From assembly GCA_023444055.1 (NCBI GenBank), contig JAEZRV010000062.1:23154-87153 (forward strand): DNA of 64,000 bases, given 5' to 3'. The notes beneath the pieces are model-generated. The model had not been told where the DNA came from, did no database searches, and worked only from the letters and a program-made list of their open reading frames with translations. The stretch is from Bacillota bacterium (GTDB lineage Bacteria > Bacillota > Clostridia > Acetivibrionales > DSM-1351). The translations under genes were made by a program, and so were the position numbers. Below are positions 9,650 through 18,437 of the stretch, in pieces; the first letter of the stretch is position 1; every line of letters starts with the position of its first letter.

Positions 9650-10888
9650 ATGGCTAATGGAACCAACGGATTAAGAGAAGATTTATCTGTCCTAAAAGAT
9701 GATGAATTAAGAAAAATAGTATATGTGGAGAATGTCGAGTATGAGCAAGAAGCAATAAATAGGGCTAAAAAAGAGCTATTTAGCAGAGAAAGTGGTCATC
9801 TTTGGGAAAGTGATAGTATTATTTTAAGGGATTTAATTAGATATGCGGATTACGATGAAATAAAATATTGTTTCTTAAAGCTATTCCCAGAAGAAATAGA
9901 CACAATAGATGAGTATGTTAATATAATTGAGCTTCTTATAAATACAGCAGCAAATATGGGCGATATGACTTCAAATAGCATCAGCATTATAATTGATGAC
10001 CAAAGTAGGACCTTTGCAAATAAAAACTGGAATGTTTATGGAAAAGAAGACAACTCCAGCGAGAATATTTGTTTAGATTACTTTTATAAAACTGAATGGT
10101 TAAATTTTAATGTTATAAAAGAGCAGTTGCAGAAATTAGGGATTGAGACATATATTGCATACTGCGTAAGAGCAATGACGGCAATAGGATTTAGTGACGA
10201 GGAGGTAGAGGATACATTTAACTCTTTAGAAAAGAATCATGCTATTAAAAACCTTCAAGAGCTATACCCAACAATGACAGATGATAAAAGTGGCATTTTT
10301 ATCATGGACGGTTTGCCAAAAGCAAAAAAATTTATAAGGAATGATGAAGACTTAGATAACTATCCAGATCCATCTCAAATCAGACCTTTGGTGCGTTTCT
10401 TTGCTAGAACTATAGATTATAGTTTTTGGATAAGTCTTTTGGATTTATTATGGTTATTATTATCTCCTGATACATATGCATATGCTTTTTCACAGAATTT
10501 TGAAACTAGTCTTTTAATCAAGATATCGTACTATATTTTATGGTTGTTTGTGGAGTCATTTTTATTATCTAAAATTGGCTATACTCTTGGTAAGTGGATA
10601 TTGAAAGTCCGAGTAACTGATAAAAACGGTGAAAAATTACCATATATGGATGCGCTCAATAGAGCTGTGAGAGTATTTATATTTGGGGGTGCAATGCAAA
10701 TTCCGTATTTAAGTACAGTAACATACATAATAGCTTATAATAAATTGACGAGATACGGAATTACAAAGTGGGATAAAGATGGAAATACTTTAGTAACTCA
10801 TAGTGAATATTCAAATTTAAGAGGTATTATTGCTGTTATACTTTTTATGATACCAGTCTTATTTTCTTATCTTAGCAAATATTTCTAA
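9650..10888 (+). CDS. RDD-family membrane protein with N-terminal cytoplasmic domain
   Basis: About 245 residues of soluble, acidic sequence come first. A C-terminal RDD domain follows, starting at RPLVRFFARTIDYSFW (about 246) with membrane segments near residues 262-278, 290-312 and 395-410. The region SKIGYTLGKWILKVRVTDKNG is typical of RDD proteins. Such proteins are membrane proteins of mostly unknown role, sometimes linked to transport. The N-terminal region holds no motif that I recognise. Confidence 0.75.
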   Translation: MANGTNGLREDLSVLKDDELRKIVYVENVEYEQEAINRAKKELFSRESGHLWESDSIILRDLIRYADYDEIKYCFLKLFPEEIDTIDEYVNIIELLINTAANMGDMTSNSISIIIDDQSRTFANKNWNVYGKEDNSSENICLDYFYKTEWLNFNVIKEQLQKLGIETYIAYCVRAMTAIGFSDEEVEDTFNSLEKNHAIKNLQELYPTMTDDKSGIFIMDGLPKAKKFIRNDEDLDNYPDPSQIRPLVRFFARTIDYSFWISLLDLLWLLLSPDTYAYAFSQNFETSLLIKISYYILWLFVESFLLSKIGYTLGKWILKVRVTDKNGEKLPYMDALNRAVRVFIFGGAMQIPYLSTVTYIIAYNKLTRYGITKWDKDGNTLVTHSEYSNLRGIIAVILFMIPVLFSYLSKYF

Positions 10889-10902
10889 TATGGTTATAGT
10901 AA

Positions 10903-11277
10903 GGTGAAAAGATTGATTCAATTTCTGATATATTTATGGTAGGGATTTTACTAGTCTTACTTTATCCTGTTATTAATCCTAAAGTAGAAATAATAGTTTG
11001 GATTATATTAATTGCCATTATTAGATTTACATCCATGATTATAGGCTTTACTAAGTATAAAACTTTCACAAGCCTTCATACATATGGAAATAAAGTTACA
11101 GGAGTTGTTTTATTTAGTATTCCTATATTTCTTTTGTTTATTAATGTAGAGACATTGATGACTATAGCTTGCATAATTGCAAGCTTATCCGCAATTGAAG
11201 AATTAATAATTCAGATAACATCAAATGAGCTAAGATTGAATATTAGAGGAATACTTGATAAAACAAGAAATTTTTAG
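10903..11277 (+). pseudogene. 5'-truncated CDP-alcohol phosphatidyltransferase remnant
   Basis: The reading frame opens just after a stop at 10900-10902 and reads GEKIDSISDIF, then several membrane segments ending in FTSLHTYGNKVTG and a SAIEELIIQ tail. This matches the second half of the CDP-alcohol phosphatidyltransferase motif, D(x)2DG(x)2AR(x)8-9G(x)3D(x)3D: the G(x)3D(x)3D is present (GEKIDSISD), while the D(x)2DG(x)2AR half and the first helices are missing. No ATG occurs before the middle of the domain (10936). An ATT at 10912 behind AAGGTG could start a short product, but the catalytic site would be incomplete. Most likely it is a deletion remnant. Confidence 0.7.
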
Positions 11278-11342
11278 TAGAGTTACTTTTAATCAATATT
11301 ATGTAATCAAAATATGTATTGAGATAGAAAGGATTTTATGAT

Positions 11343-12188
11343 TTGAATAATAAAACTAATAGAATAATCGATACACTTTATGTTTCGGATCTAGATGGAA
11401 CCCTGTTAAACAGAGAATCAAAGATTTCAGAGGATAGTAAGGATATTATCAGGAAGCTTATGTCTAAAGGCATGAAATTTACTATTGCTACTGCCCGATC
11501 ATGGAGTTCAGCGTCTATGATAGTAAGTGACTTGGATTTAACTTTACCTGTAGCAACATATAATGGTGCCTTTATCATTGACCCTGTTAGCGGAGGAATA
11601 ATTGAGTCAGGCTGTTTTGAGAAAGAACAAGCTGAGTATGCCTTAAATGTATTTTTGCATGCTGGAATTTATCCTCTTGTATATGCCTTTATCAATGGAG
11701 AAGAAAGAGTATCATGGGTTGTCGGGCAAGAGAATAATGGAATTAAGGATTACTTAGAAGCTAGAAGTAATGATAAAAGATTAAAACCTGTCAGCACGAT
11801 TGAAGATTTATTTAATGGGGACATTTTTTATTTTACAGTAATTGGTACTAAGGAAAAATTAGAAAATCTAACTCCTATGTTTGAAGGCAATAACAGCTTC
11901 TCCTATACATTTCAACAGGAATTGTATAAAGATGAATATTGGTTTGAGGTCAAGAAATTTGATGCAACTAAAGCAGTAGCAGTGGAGAAAATAAAAAAAA
12001 TGGCAGGATGTACAAGAGTTATATGTTTTGGTGACAGTCCAAACGATTTGCCAATGTTTTCAATAGCAGATGAGGCTTTTGCAGTTTGTGATGCAGATCC
12101 TGTGTTAATTGAAGCAGCTACACAAGTAATTGGAAGTGCTGATGATAATGGTGTTGCACGTTGGCTAAGTGAGAATTTAGATATATAA
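11343..12188 (+). CDS. Cof-type HAD-superfamily phosphatase
   Basis: The 281-residue protein carries the HAD motifs. Motif I is VSDLDGTLLN near residue 15, motif II is TIATAR near 51, and motif III/IV is CFGDSPNDLPMF near 227. The large cap between motifs II and III is the Cof (type IIB) layout. Members dephosphorylate sugar phosphates and related small metabolites; the substrate here cannot be told. The start is TTG at 11343 with GAAAGGA nine bases upstream. Confidence 0.85.
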   Translation: MNNKTNRIIDTLYVSDLDGTLLNRESKISEDSKDIIRKLMSKGMKFTIATARSWSSASMIVSDLDLTLPVATYNGAFIIDPVSGGIIESGCFEKEQAEYALNVFLHAGIYPLVYAFINGEERVSWVVGQENNGIKDYLEARSNDKRLKPVSTIEDLFNGDIFYFTVIGTKEKLENLTPMFEGNNSFSYTFQQELYKDEYWFEVKKFDATKAVAVEKIKKMAGCTRVICFGDSPNDLPMFSIADEAFAVCDADPVLIEAATQVIGSADDNGVARWLSENLDI

Positions 12189-12317
12189 CGAGGCAAGAAA
12201 ATGTCCCCCACTTCTGCCTATGGATTTATTAATTAAAAGTATAGATGAAATAAAGTGCAGTAAAAACTAAATAAAAATAAGTTCATGATTAAAAAATACC
12301 TGCAGTGGAGAAAAAAT

Positions 12318-12791
12318 ATGTTTGATATATTAAGGTTTAAGGAACTGGTTAATTCTTTGAATGATTTATTGCTACAAACTCCAGAGAATCTAACAGATAC
12401 AAAATTATCAGAAGACAGTTGGACATTAAAAGAAATCATAGGACATTTAATTGATTCAGCATCAAATAACCATCAAAGGTTTGTGAGACTACAGTTTGGG
12501 GATTTATTAGACTTTCCGGGATACAATGGGGAAGAGTGGATTAGATGCCAAAGGTATTCTGATATGGAATGGAAGGATATAATTACACTTTGGTATAGTT
12601 ATAACTGTATTCTATTGGAAGTAATAAAAAATATAAATCCAGATTCACTTCAGAATGTATGGATTCATGATGAAAATGCGTACTCTTTAGAATATTTGGT
12701 AAGCGATTACTATAAACATATGGAATTGCATATAGAACACTTCAATAGAAGAGTGAAGGAAGTAAATTCGAAGACTTTTAACTGTATTTGA
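12318..12791 (+). CDS. DinB-like four-helix protein
   Basis: The 157-residue protein has the DinB/YfiT layout. A histidine sits in LKEIIGHLIDSASNNHQRF (about residues 37-55) and a second pair in DYYKHMELHIEHFNR (about 132-146). These are positions used for metal in the superfamily. Functions range from thiol transferases to unknown. I chose the ATG at 12318 because GTGGAG lies upstream; an ATG at 12285 in the same frame has no ribosome site. Confidence 0.75.
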   Translation: MFDILRFKELVNSLNDLLLQTPENLTDTKLSEDSWTLKEIIGHLIDSASNNHQRFVRLQFGDLLDFPGYNGEEWIRCQRYSDMEWKDIITLWYSYNCILLEVIKNINPDSLQNVWIHDENAYSLEYLVSDYYKHMELHIEHFNRRVKEVNSKTFNCI

Positions 12792-12920
12792 GGGTAGTAA
12801 AAAATATTATTGCATAAATATACAAATTAATGTATAATAATTCAATAATACTATTTGAGGAGAATACAAGTATTTCTATAGAGTTTTACAAAACTGAGGA
12901 AAATAAAGGGGGAAACAGGT

Positions 12921-13358
12921 ATGTGCAATAAATCAGATTTAGCAGTACAATGCTTCAGCAACGGTTTTAACTGTGCACAGTCAGTCTTTTCATCATTTTG
13001 TGAAGAGTTAGACTTAGATAAAGAGACTGCTTTAAAAATTTCAGGTGCTTTTGGTGGAGGTATGGGACTTACTGGTGAGGCCTGTGGTGCTGTGACGGGA
13101 GCATATATGGTAATTGGACTTAAGTATGGAAAATCAAAATCCGATGACAACGCCGCAAAAGAAAAAACATATGCCCTTGTGCAAGAATTTTCAAAACGCT
13201 TTAAAGCAGAATTTGGCTCGGTGAATTGTACAGAATTACTTAAATATGATATCGGCAATGAAGATGAAATGAGAAAAGCAGCAGAAGAGGGGCTATTTAA
13301 ATCACTTTGTCCAAGGCTGGTTGTAAGAGCAACAGAACTTGTTGAAGAAATCCTCTGA
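12921..13358 (+). CDS. C_GCAxxG_C_C family protein
   Basis: The 145-residue protein shows the name-giving cysteine pattern: FNCAQSVFSSFC near residue 19, GEACGAVTGA near 56, VNCTELL near 106 and SLCPRLV near 136. The spaced cysteines suggest binding of a metal or redox cofactor; the biochemical role of the family is not known to me. The start follows AAGGGGGAAACAGGT. The gene ends at a strong terminator shared with the leftward anti-sigma gene. Confidence 0.85.
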   Translation: MCNKSDLAVQCFSNGFNCAQSVFSSFCEELDLDKETALKISGAFGGGMGLTGEACGAVTGAYMVIGLKYGKSKSDDNAAKEKTYALVQEFSKRFKAEFGSVNCTELLKYDIGNEDEMRKAAEEGLFKSLCPRLVVRATELVEEIL

Positions 13359-13372
13359 TGATATAGTTAGAA

Positions 13373-13430
13373 TAAAAAATGGGAGCATAGCTCACTACTT
13401 TAAAGTAGTTTTGCGACACTCCCATTTTTT
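13373..13430. terminator. bidirectional terminator
   Basis: AAAAAATGGGAG pairs with CTCCCATTTTTT, with an inner hairpin ACTACTTTAAAGTAGT. It lies between two convergent genes and has a T run on both strands. Confidence 0.85.
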
Positions 13431-13447
13431 TACGTATCTAAGTATGC

Positions 13448-14836
13448 CTAATTAATTTTTTTTAGCACATAGTAGAAAGGCTTCATACCACGGTATACAT
13501 AGTCCCCGCTCTTCCATTCATAGAACATATACGTATTACCATCTATTTCTTTAATGATACACTTGCTTGCTGTCTTATCATATTTATTTATTATTAATCC
13601 TTTTGTCCAAGTAATATTTTCATTGGAGAACTCACTTTTATCTGTGGTTGAAGATATAATTTCACCGTTATCAGATAATACGAGTTTTAACAAGAATAAA
13701 TCACTGATCCAACTTTTTGAATCTGGATCAAATTGGTCAATATCTTTTACAAAATCAACACTTTCCCAGCTCCCGAGCATTTTTTTATCAGCTTTAAAAG
13801 GATAATCGATTTTATCTTCCTTAACAATAGTTCCTTTATAATCTGAATAGTCTTTACTGTCAACCTTTTCAAGTACATAATAATAAGGTTCCATACCCCT
13901 AAAGGTATAATCTCCGCTTTTCCACTGCATAAATAAGTAGGTTTTTCCGCTTATATCACGGATTTCATATGCGCTGTCAGTTTTCTCGTATTTGTTTAGA
14001 ATCTTATCTTTGGTCCAGGTGTATTGAATACGAGCAATATTGTCATTAGAATATGAACCCAACATCTTGCCTTCCTTAATAAATACTAATCCTGTAAGAT
14101 ACAACTCTCCACACCAAGACTTCTTTCCTTGAAAATCGGATTTATTCTTAACAAAATCCACAGTCTTCCACTTACCAATAACATTTTCATCATTAACAAA
14201 CGGGTAGTCAGTTTTATCCTCACGAATAGATGTCACCTTATAATCTGAGTAGTCTTTACTGTCAACCTTTTCAAGTACATAATAATAGGGCACCATCCCC
14301 CTAAAGGAATAATCTCCGCTTTTCCACTGCATAAATAAATAGGTTTTTCCATTTTTATTGCGGATTTCATATGCACTGTCAGTTTTCTCTTGTTTGCTTA
14401 GAATCTTACCTTTGGTCCAGGTGGTTGAAACATAAGCAAGATTGTTATTATCGTAAGAACCTAACATCCTGCCTTCCTTAATAAATACTAATCCTGTAAG
14501 ATAAAAATCACTATTCCAAGATTTCTTCTCTTGATTAAAATCGGATATGTTCTTGACAAAGTCAACGGTTTTCCACTTACCAATAACATTTTCATCATTA
14601 ACAAACGGGTAGTCAGTTTTATCTACCTTTCTATATATTTCATAGCTTGCAAAACCTACTGTCAATAAAGCCATAATTGTGATTATTGCAATTACAGGAA
14701 TTGCAAACCTTTTTCTAAGGCTAAAAGTGTTTTTTACTTTTGGCTTACTCCAAATTTCTTCGAAAGATGTAGAAGTTTTTTTATTTTTTAAAGCTTCCTT
14801 TATAATTCCTCCGATATCTGAATCAGAAAGTTTCAT
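13448..14836 (-). CDS. anti-sigma-like membrane protein with three tandem sensor repeats
   Basis: A short cytoplasmic N-terminus (residues 1-45) and one membrane helix (about 46-66) are followed by three extracytoplasmic repeats of about 125 residues. Each begins DKTDYPFVNDENVIGKW (or a variant) and contains WTKG..I, a Y(L/M)F-x-(Q/E)WKSGDY core and RGM-P-YYVL. Repeats 1 and 2 are nearly identical; repeat 3 is divergent. I recall similar domains at the end of BlaR1-like sensors. The start overlaps the end of the sigma gene by 14 bases, which supports a role as its anti-sigma factor. The bound signal is unknown. Confidence 0.7.
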   Translation of the reverse strand: MKLSDSDIGGIIKEALKNKKTSTSFEEIWSKPKVKNTFSLRKRFAIPVIAIITIMALLTVGFASYEIYRKVDKTDYPFVNDENVIGKWKTVDFVKNISDFNQEKKSWNSDFYLTGLVFIKEGRMLGSYDNNNLAYVSTTWTKGKILSKQEKTDSAYEIRNKNGKTYLFMQWKSGDYSFRGMVPYYYVLEKVDSKDYSDYKVTSIREDKTDYPFVNDENVIGKWKTVDFVKNKSDFQGKKSWCGELYLTGLVFIKEGKMLGSYSNDNIARIQYTWTKDKILNKYEKTDSAYEIRDISGKTYLFMQWKSGDYTFRGMEPYYYVLEKVDSKDYSDYKGTIVKEDKIDYPFKADKKMLGSWESVDFVKDIDQFDPDSKSWISDLFLLKLVLSDNGEIISSTTDKSEFSNENITWTKGLIINKYDKTASKCIIKEIDGNTYMFYEWKSGDYVYRGMKPFYYVLKKIN

Positions 14837-15371
14837 TATATTCTCCTCCTTTTATAAAATGCTCTCTTGTGCTATACGCAAGATTTTTTCGTAAAGCATT
14901 TAATGCAGTATTCAATCTTGACTTGCACGTACCAAGTGGAATATCTATCACTGTTGCTACTTCATTTAACTTCATGCCCAAGTAAAAATGAAGTATAATT
15001 ACCTCTCTACTCTTCTGGGAAAGTTTATTTATCTTTTCCCAAAGTTCTGCTTTTTCTTGATCTTTAAAAAATGTGTCTTCTAATAAATCATCACTTTCGT
15101 GATCTTGATATTGCCCAATAAAACTAAGCCATCTATTTTTTCTAGACATATTGCGAGAAGTATTAAGGGTAATCTTATATATCCACGGCTCAATGGGCTT
15201 ATTTAAATCGTACAAATGATATTTCTTAAAAACCTGAATAAAGGTTTCTTGAGTTACATCCTCTGCCTGTGTTTTTGATTTTACTAGAAACAGTGCGATT
15301 TTATAGACAAAATCTGAGTATTGACTAAAAATCTGCTCTGCTTGTTCTTTGGATATACTTCCATTCGTAGC
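14823..15371 (-). CDS. ECF-type RNA polymerase sigma factor, unclear start
   Basis: Region 2 (IFSQYSDFVYKIALFLV..AEDVTQETFIQVF..WIYKI) and region 4 (INKLSQKSREVIILHFYLGM..EVA..IPLGTCKSRL) are both present, so this is an ECF sigma-70 protein. The first in-frame ATG (15213-15215) lies inside region 2, yet coding-like sequence continues to a stop at 15372-15374. In that stretch no ATG, GTG or TTG is in frame. An AAGGAG stands seven or eight bases before an ACG at 15368. A nearby ATG at about 15364 is out of frame, so a one-base frameshift is the alternative. The gene overlaps its anti-sigma partner. Confidence 0.75.
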   Translation of the reverse strand, partial: ATNGSISKEQAEQIFSQYSDFVYKIALFLVKSKTQAEDVTQETFIQVFKKYHLYDLNKPIEPWIYKITLNTSRNMSRKNRWLSFIGQYQDHESDDLLEDTFFKDQEKAELWEKINKLSQKSREVIILHFYLGMKLNEVATVIDIPLGTCKSRLNTALNALRKNLAYSTREHFIKGGEYNETF

Positions 15372-15642
15372 TTATCACTCCTTTTTTCTGTATTTACTCT
15401 ATATACACATTGAAAAGAAATTTGGTTCGATGTTTTTTTGAAATTATTTACAAAATAATATATTTACTGTTTAAACGTTTATAACGGAAAAATATGGATA
15501 CAACTTCAATATTTATATTTTACCATACACAAATTTAAAAGACGTATAAATAGTTATTTAAATAAATATAAAATAAAAAGGCAACAGAGTCCTGTAAATA
15601 GGCAATTATCCTGTTTTAAGAAGTTTTAATAATTAACTTTGC
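15372..15642. other. AT-rich intergenic region upstream of the sigma gene
   Basis: The region holds the ribosome site AAGGAG of the sigma gene near 15380 and presumably its leftward promoter. I see no open frame or RNA gene. AGAGTC near 15586 and GACTCT near 15645 are complementary but far apart, so I do not call a terminator. Confidence 0.4.
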
Positions 15643-15671
15643 TTGACTCTTTTTACCAAAAATAATACAAT
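15643..15671 (+). promoter_or_regulatory. sigma-A-type promoter of the small membrane protein gene
   Basis: TTGACT (15643-15648) and TACAAT (15666-15671) are separated by exactly 17 bases, 44 bases before the ATG at 15715. The match to a vegetative promoter is good. Confidence 0.65.
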
Positions 15672-15714
15672 TGGTGGGTATAAAAAATCATAAGTATGAG
15701 GTGGAGCGGGTTAA

Positions 15715-16167
15715 ATGGATATAAAATTAAAAGGAAAAAAGATTGTAATTGGAATAATTACATTAATACTACTAATTGATATTACTACAATTGCAAGTAC
15801 TATATTACTGTATGCAATAGGTGGAGATATTGGCTTTGCTACACAAAAATTAGGTACAGGCTTAGTTAGATTATTACTGGAAATAGGAATTTCATATAAC
15901 CTATATAAAGGACATACTTGGGCAAAATGGATTCTAGTAGTATTATTTTCTCTGGGTGGACTGTTATCGCTTTTCCTAGCGCTTATAGCATTTAGTATTT
16001 TAATGCTATTATTAGGAATTGCGTACATATCAATGTCTGTTACTTTAGTAGTATCAAAACCAGTTAAAGAATTTATGAGATATCAAAGAGTAGGGGATAT
16101 CCCAAGTTATGATAATAGCATTGACAATGGAAATGAGCCATTTTACAAACCTGAAAGTGATGATTAA
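15715..16167 (+). CDS. small four-helix membrane protein, unknown function
   Basis: The 150-residue protein has hydrophobic segments at about residues 11-33, 42-58, 68-85 and 88-112, then a hydrophilic tail from about 118. It has its own promoter and GGTGGAGCGGG upstream. No family is recognised. It is monocistronic. Confidence 0.65.
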   Translation: MDIKLKGKKIVIGIITLILLIDITTIASTILLYAIGGDIGFATQKLGTGLVRLLLEIGISYNLYKGHTWAKWILVVLFSLGGLLSLFLALIAFSILMLLLGIAYISMSVTLVVSKPVKEFMRYQRVGDIPSYDNSIDNGNEPFYKPESDD

Positions 16168-16293
16168 ATAATTTGATATACGCTGTAATACTATAGATGA
16201 GATTCAAAAGTAACTCTTAAGTGATTATAGTGAATACTATATAGAGGTTGAAATGCCATAGGTATTAATTATGATATTATATGGAGAATTTAA

Positions 16294-16326
16294 TAAAAAA
16301 TAACGGGAACTCAATCGAGTAACCCG
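16294..16326 (-). terminator. terminator of the DUF3892-like gene
   Basis: CGGG-ACTC-AATC-GAGT-CCCG forms a hairpin with small bulges at 16304-16326. On the minus strand it is followed by a T-rich stretch (TTATTTTTTATT). It lies about 90 bases past the stop of the leftward gene. A second imperfect hairpin (GCAGAA..TTCTGC, about 16365-16390) lies between. Confidence 0.5.
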
Positions 16327-16418
16327 TCAAAAACTGATGTGTGGGATATTAGGCACATATGGGGGCAGAATGACTTTTGGTTTTCTGCTCCTTAAAATTT
16401 TGCAGCTTTTAATATAAT

Positions 16419-16652
16419 TTATTTAAATCTTGGCAAATCATTTAAGTCTTCAGCATCAGAACTATTCGGGTCGGCACTGAGATACTCACCACCGTTTTTA
16501 CCTCTAACTACATTAAACCCTTCAAGACCACCATTCCTTGCCATTAGGATTGCAAAATTCAAGGGACAAACACGGCCACTTTCAAACATTACATCAGTAA
16601 CAGCACCTTGCTCATTCTTCTTAACCTTTACAATTTTGTTTTCATTATTCAT
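16419..16652 (-). CDS. DUF3892-like small protein
   Basis: The 77-residue protein starts NNENKIVKVKKNEQG and contains the pattern of DUF3892 proteins, with a VTDVM strand and a C-terminal GGEYLSADPN and DLNDLP. Function is unknown. AAAGGGG precedes the ATG. It stands alone, reading leftward. Confidence 0.65.
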   Translation of the reverse strand: MNNENKIVKVKKNEQGAVTDVMFESGRVCPLNFAILMARNGGLEGFNVVRGKNGGEYLSADPNSSDAEDLNDLPRFK

Positions 16653-16767
16653 AAGGGAACCCCTTTCTAGACTGTTTTTATTTTATGTCTATTGCCCCTA
16701 ATATCCCACTAAAAAATTGTAAAATAGTAAATACTAAAGCCAATTAATATTTTTATTTAAATTGACT

Positions 16768-16856
16768 AAAGTCAATTACGGTTCAAAGTCTTCGTGACTT
16801 CAAACTCAAACTATTGTCCGAAATAATCGGATATTTAGCCAACAGTAATTGACTTT
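16768..16856. repeat. MITE-like repeat, copy 1 (89 bp)
   Basis: The ends AAAGTCAATTAC and GTAATTGACTTT are inverted copies. The left arm continues GGTTCAAAGTCTTCG, shared inverted with copies at 20669-20849 and 21118-21181. No coding sequence is inside. The rest of the 16653-17108 gap is AT-rich, and I see no gene in it. Confidence 0.7.
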
Positions 16857-17108
16857 ATTATTATTTTCAATGATTTATAGTATTAAACTCCCAATTTATT
16901 GAAGTCCCTCAATTTTTGAATTGGCTATATAAAACGAACTCTAAAATGAATTAAATTTTATGCAGGTTAAATAAGTTTTTAAAATTAAGTAATTGTATTT
17001 ATTCTATTTGAATAGTAATATTAAGAAGTATCAAAACTAATTTCTATTATATAACTACATATAAGACATTTACGCCTACATATTACAAAATCTATAGGAG
17101 GATTTTTA

Positions 17109-18290
17109 GTGGACAATAACGTTGATGAGCAATTTTCACATAATCATACAGTTGAGGAGAATAGAAAATATCCAGGCCCATTAGCTGCAGGTGTATTTTT
17201 TACAATTACAACATTACTATTAACGTATGGGGGTATACTATTACCATTTAGAAATAATTTTCTTAATAGTGGATTTGGGGAAATCCTATTTATACTGTTA
17301 CCGGTGATAATATTTCTATTTATAGGGAAATATGATATAAAGGGTACTTTAAAACTGAGAAAAATAAAACCAATAAATTACTTAGTAATTCCTGCATTAA
17401 TGATATTTTCTTTACCTATTGTGGCTATAGTGAATGCCATTACATTAGGATTAATTAGACTGATATTTGGGAAAAACCTTCCTGTTGATCAAATAGCAGT
17501 ATCTGATGTACCGACACTTTTAATAGCAATATTAGTTATAGGTGTGTCAGCCGCTGTTTGTGAGGAAACACTATTTAGAGGACTTATTAGCAAAAGTTAT
17601 GAAAGATATGGTGTTATAGCTTCTTTGGCAATAACCTCAATTCTATTTGGAATTCTGCATAGAGATATTCAAAAATGTATCGGCGTCACTCTTTTAGGGG
17701 TGTTAATAGGTTTTATTGTATATAGAACCCAAAGCATATATGCTGGGATGATTGCTCATTTTACTAATAATACCATTATAGTATTTTTTCTATATTCAAC
17801 TTCGAGTACATTAGAACAGATGAGGGAGGATGGAAGCCTACAGTTTAATAACTTCGACTTCTCAAGTATTTCGATAATTTCATGGATATTTGTAATAATA
17901 TTCTATATGATGGTATTACTTGTATCTGTTGCTGTATTTGTAGCTTTGCTATATGCTTTTTGCAAAATCAATAAGGTTAATAGTCAAGCAACAGAATTTA
18001 ATAAAGTCCTAGAACTAAATGATATTGATTTAGGTCAAGAGGAAATGAATCTTGTACAAGATAGTTCTTTAATGAATCAAAAAAATTCTTTAGAGAATCA
18101 AACTGATGATGTTCTGATTTCAAAAAGCAGCAAATCAAGAAAATTAAGTGTAGCTGGTTTCTTAGCTGTTTTACCTGGACTAATTTTAATTATTCTAACA
18201 TTTATTGGTGAGATATTGGAGCTAATGAATATAAACAGTGGCACATTATATAATGTGCTTAAAGCTCTATGGTTAATTAGCCCTAAATAG
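17109..18290 (+). CDS. CPBP-family intramembrane metalloprotease
   Basis: The 393-residue polytopic protein carries the three CPBP (Abi/Rce1) motifs: EETLFRGLI (about residue 154), FGILHRD (about 184) and an AHFTNN motif (about 225). The conserved Glu and His residues are intact, so it is probably an active membrane protease. A hydrophilic insert (about 300-345) precedes a last membrane segment. The start is GTG behind TAGGAGG. Roles in the family include processing of peptides and prenylated proteins; the substrate here is unknown. Confidence 0.82.
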   Translation: MDNNVDEQFSHNHTVEENRKYPGPLAAGVFFTITTLLLTYGGILLPFRNNFLNSGFGEILFILLPVIIFLFIGKYDIKGTLKLRKIKPINYLVIPALMIFSLPIVAIVNAITLGLIRLIFGKNLPVDQIAVSDVPTLLIAILVIGVSAAVCEETLFRGLISKSYERYGVIASLAITSILFGILHRDIQKCIGVTLLGVLIGFIVYRTQSIYAGMIAHFTNNTIIVFFLYSTSSTLEQMREDGSLQFNNFDFSSISIISWIFVIIFYMMVLLVSVAVFVALLYAFCKINKVNSQATEFNKVLELNDIDLGQEEMNLVQDSSLMNQKNSLENQTDDVLISKSSKSRKLSVAGFLAVLPGLILIILTFIGEILELMNINSGTLYNVLKALWLISPK

Positions 18291-18387
18291 GTTTATTAAT
18301 AATTATTTTGATATATAAACTGCTATCAGAATTTTTACAGTCTAGCTTAGAATATGTGGTGAATATAAAATTTTATTTTAATAAAAT

Positions 18388-18417
18388 AAGGGACATGGCT
18401 TAAATGCCATGTCCTTA
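18388..18417. terminator. bidirectional terminator
   Basis: AGGGACATGGC and GCCATGTCCTT form a stem with a six-base loop, with A- and T-rich flanks. It lies between the CPBP gene and the leftward dnaC-like gene. Confidence 0.75.
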
Positions 18418-18437
18418 TACTAATATTTACATTAAAC

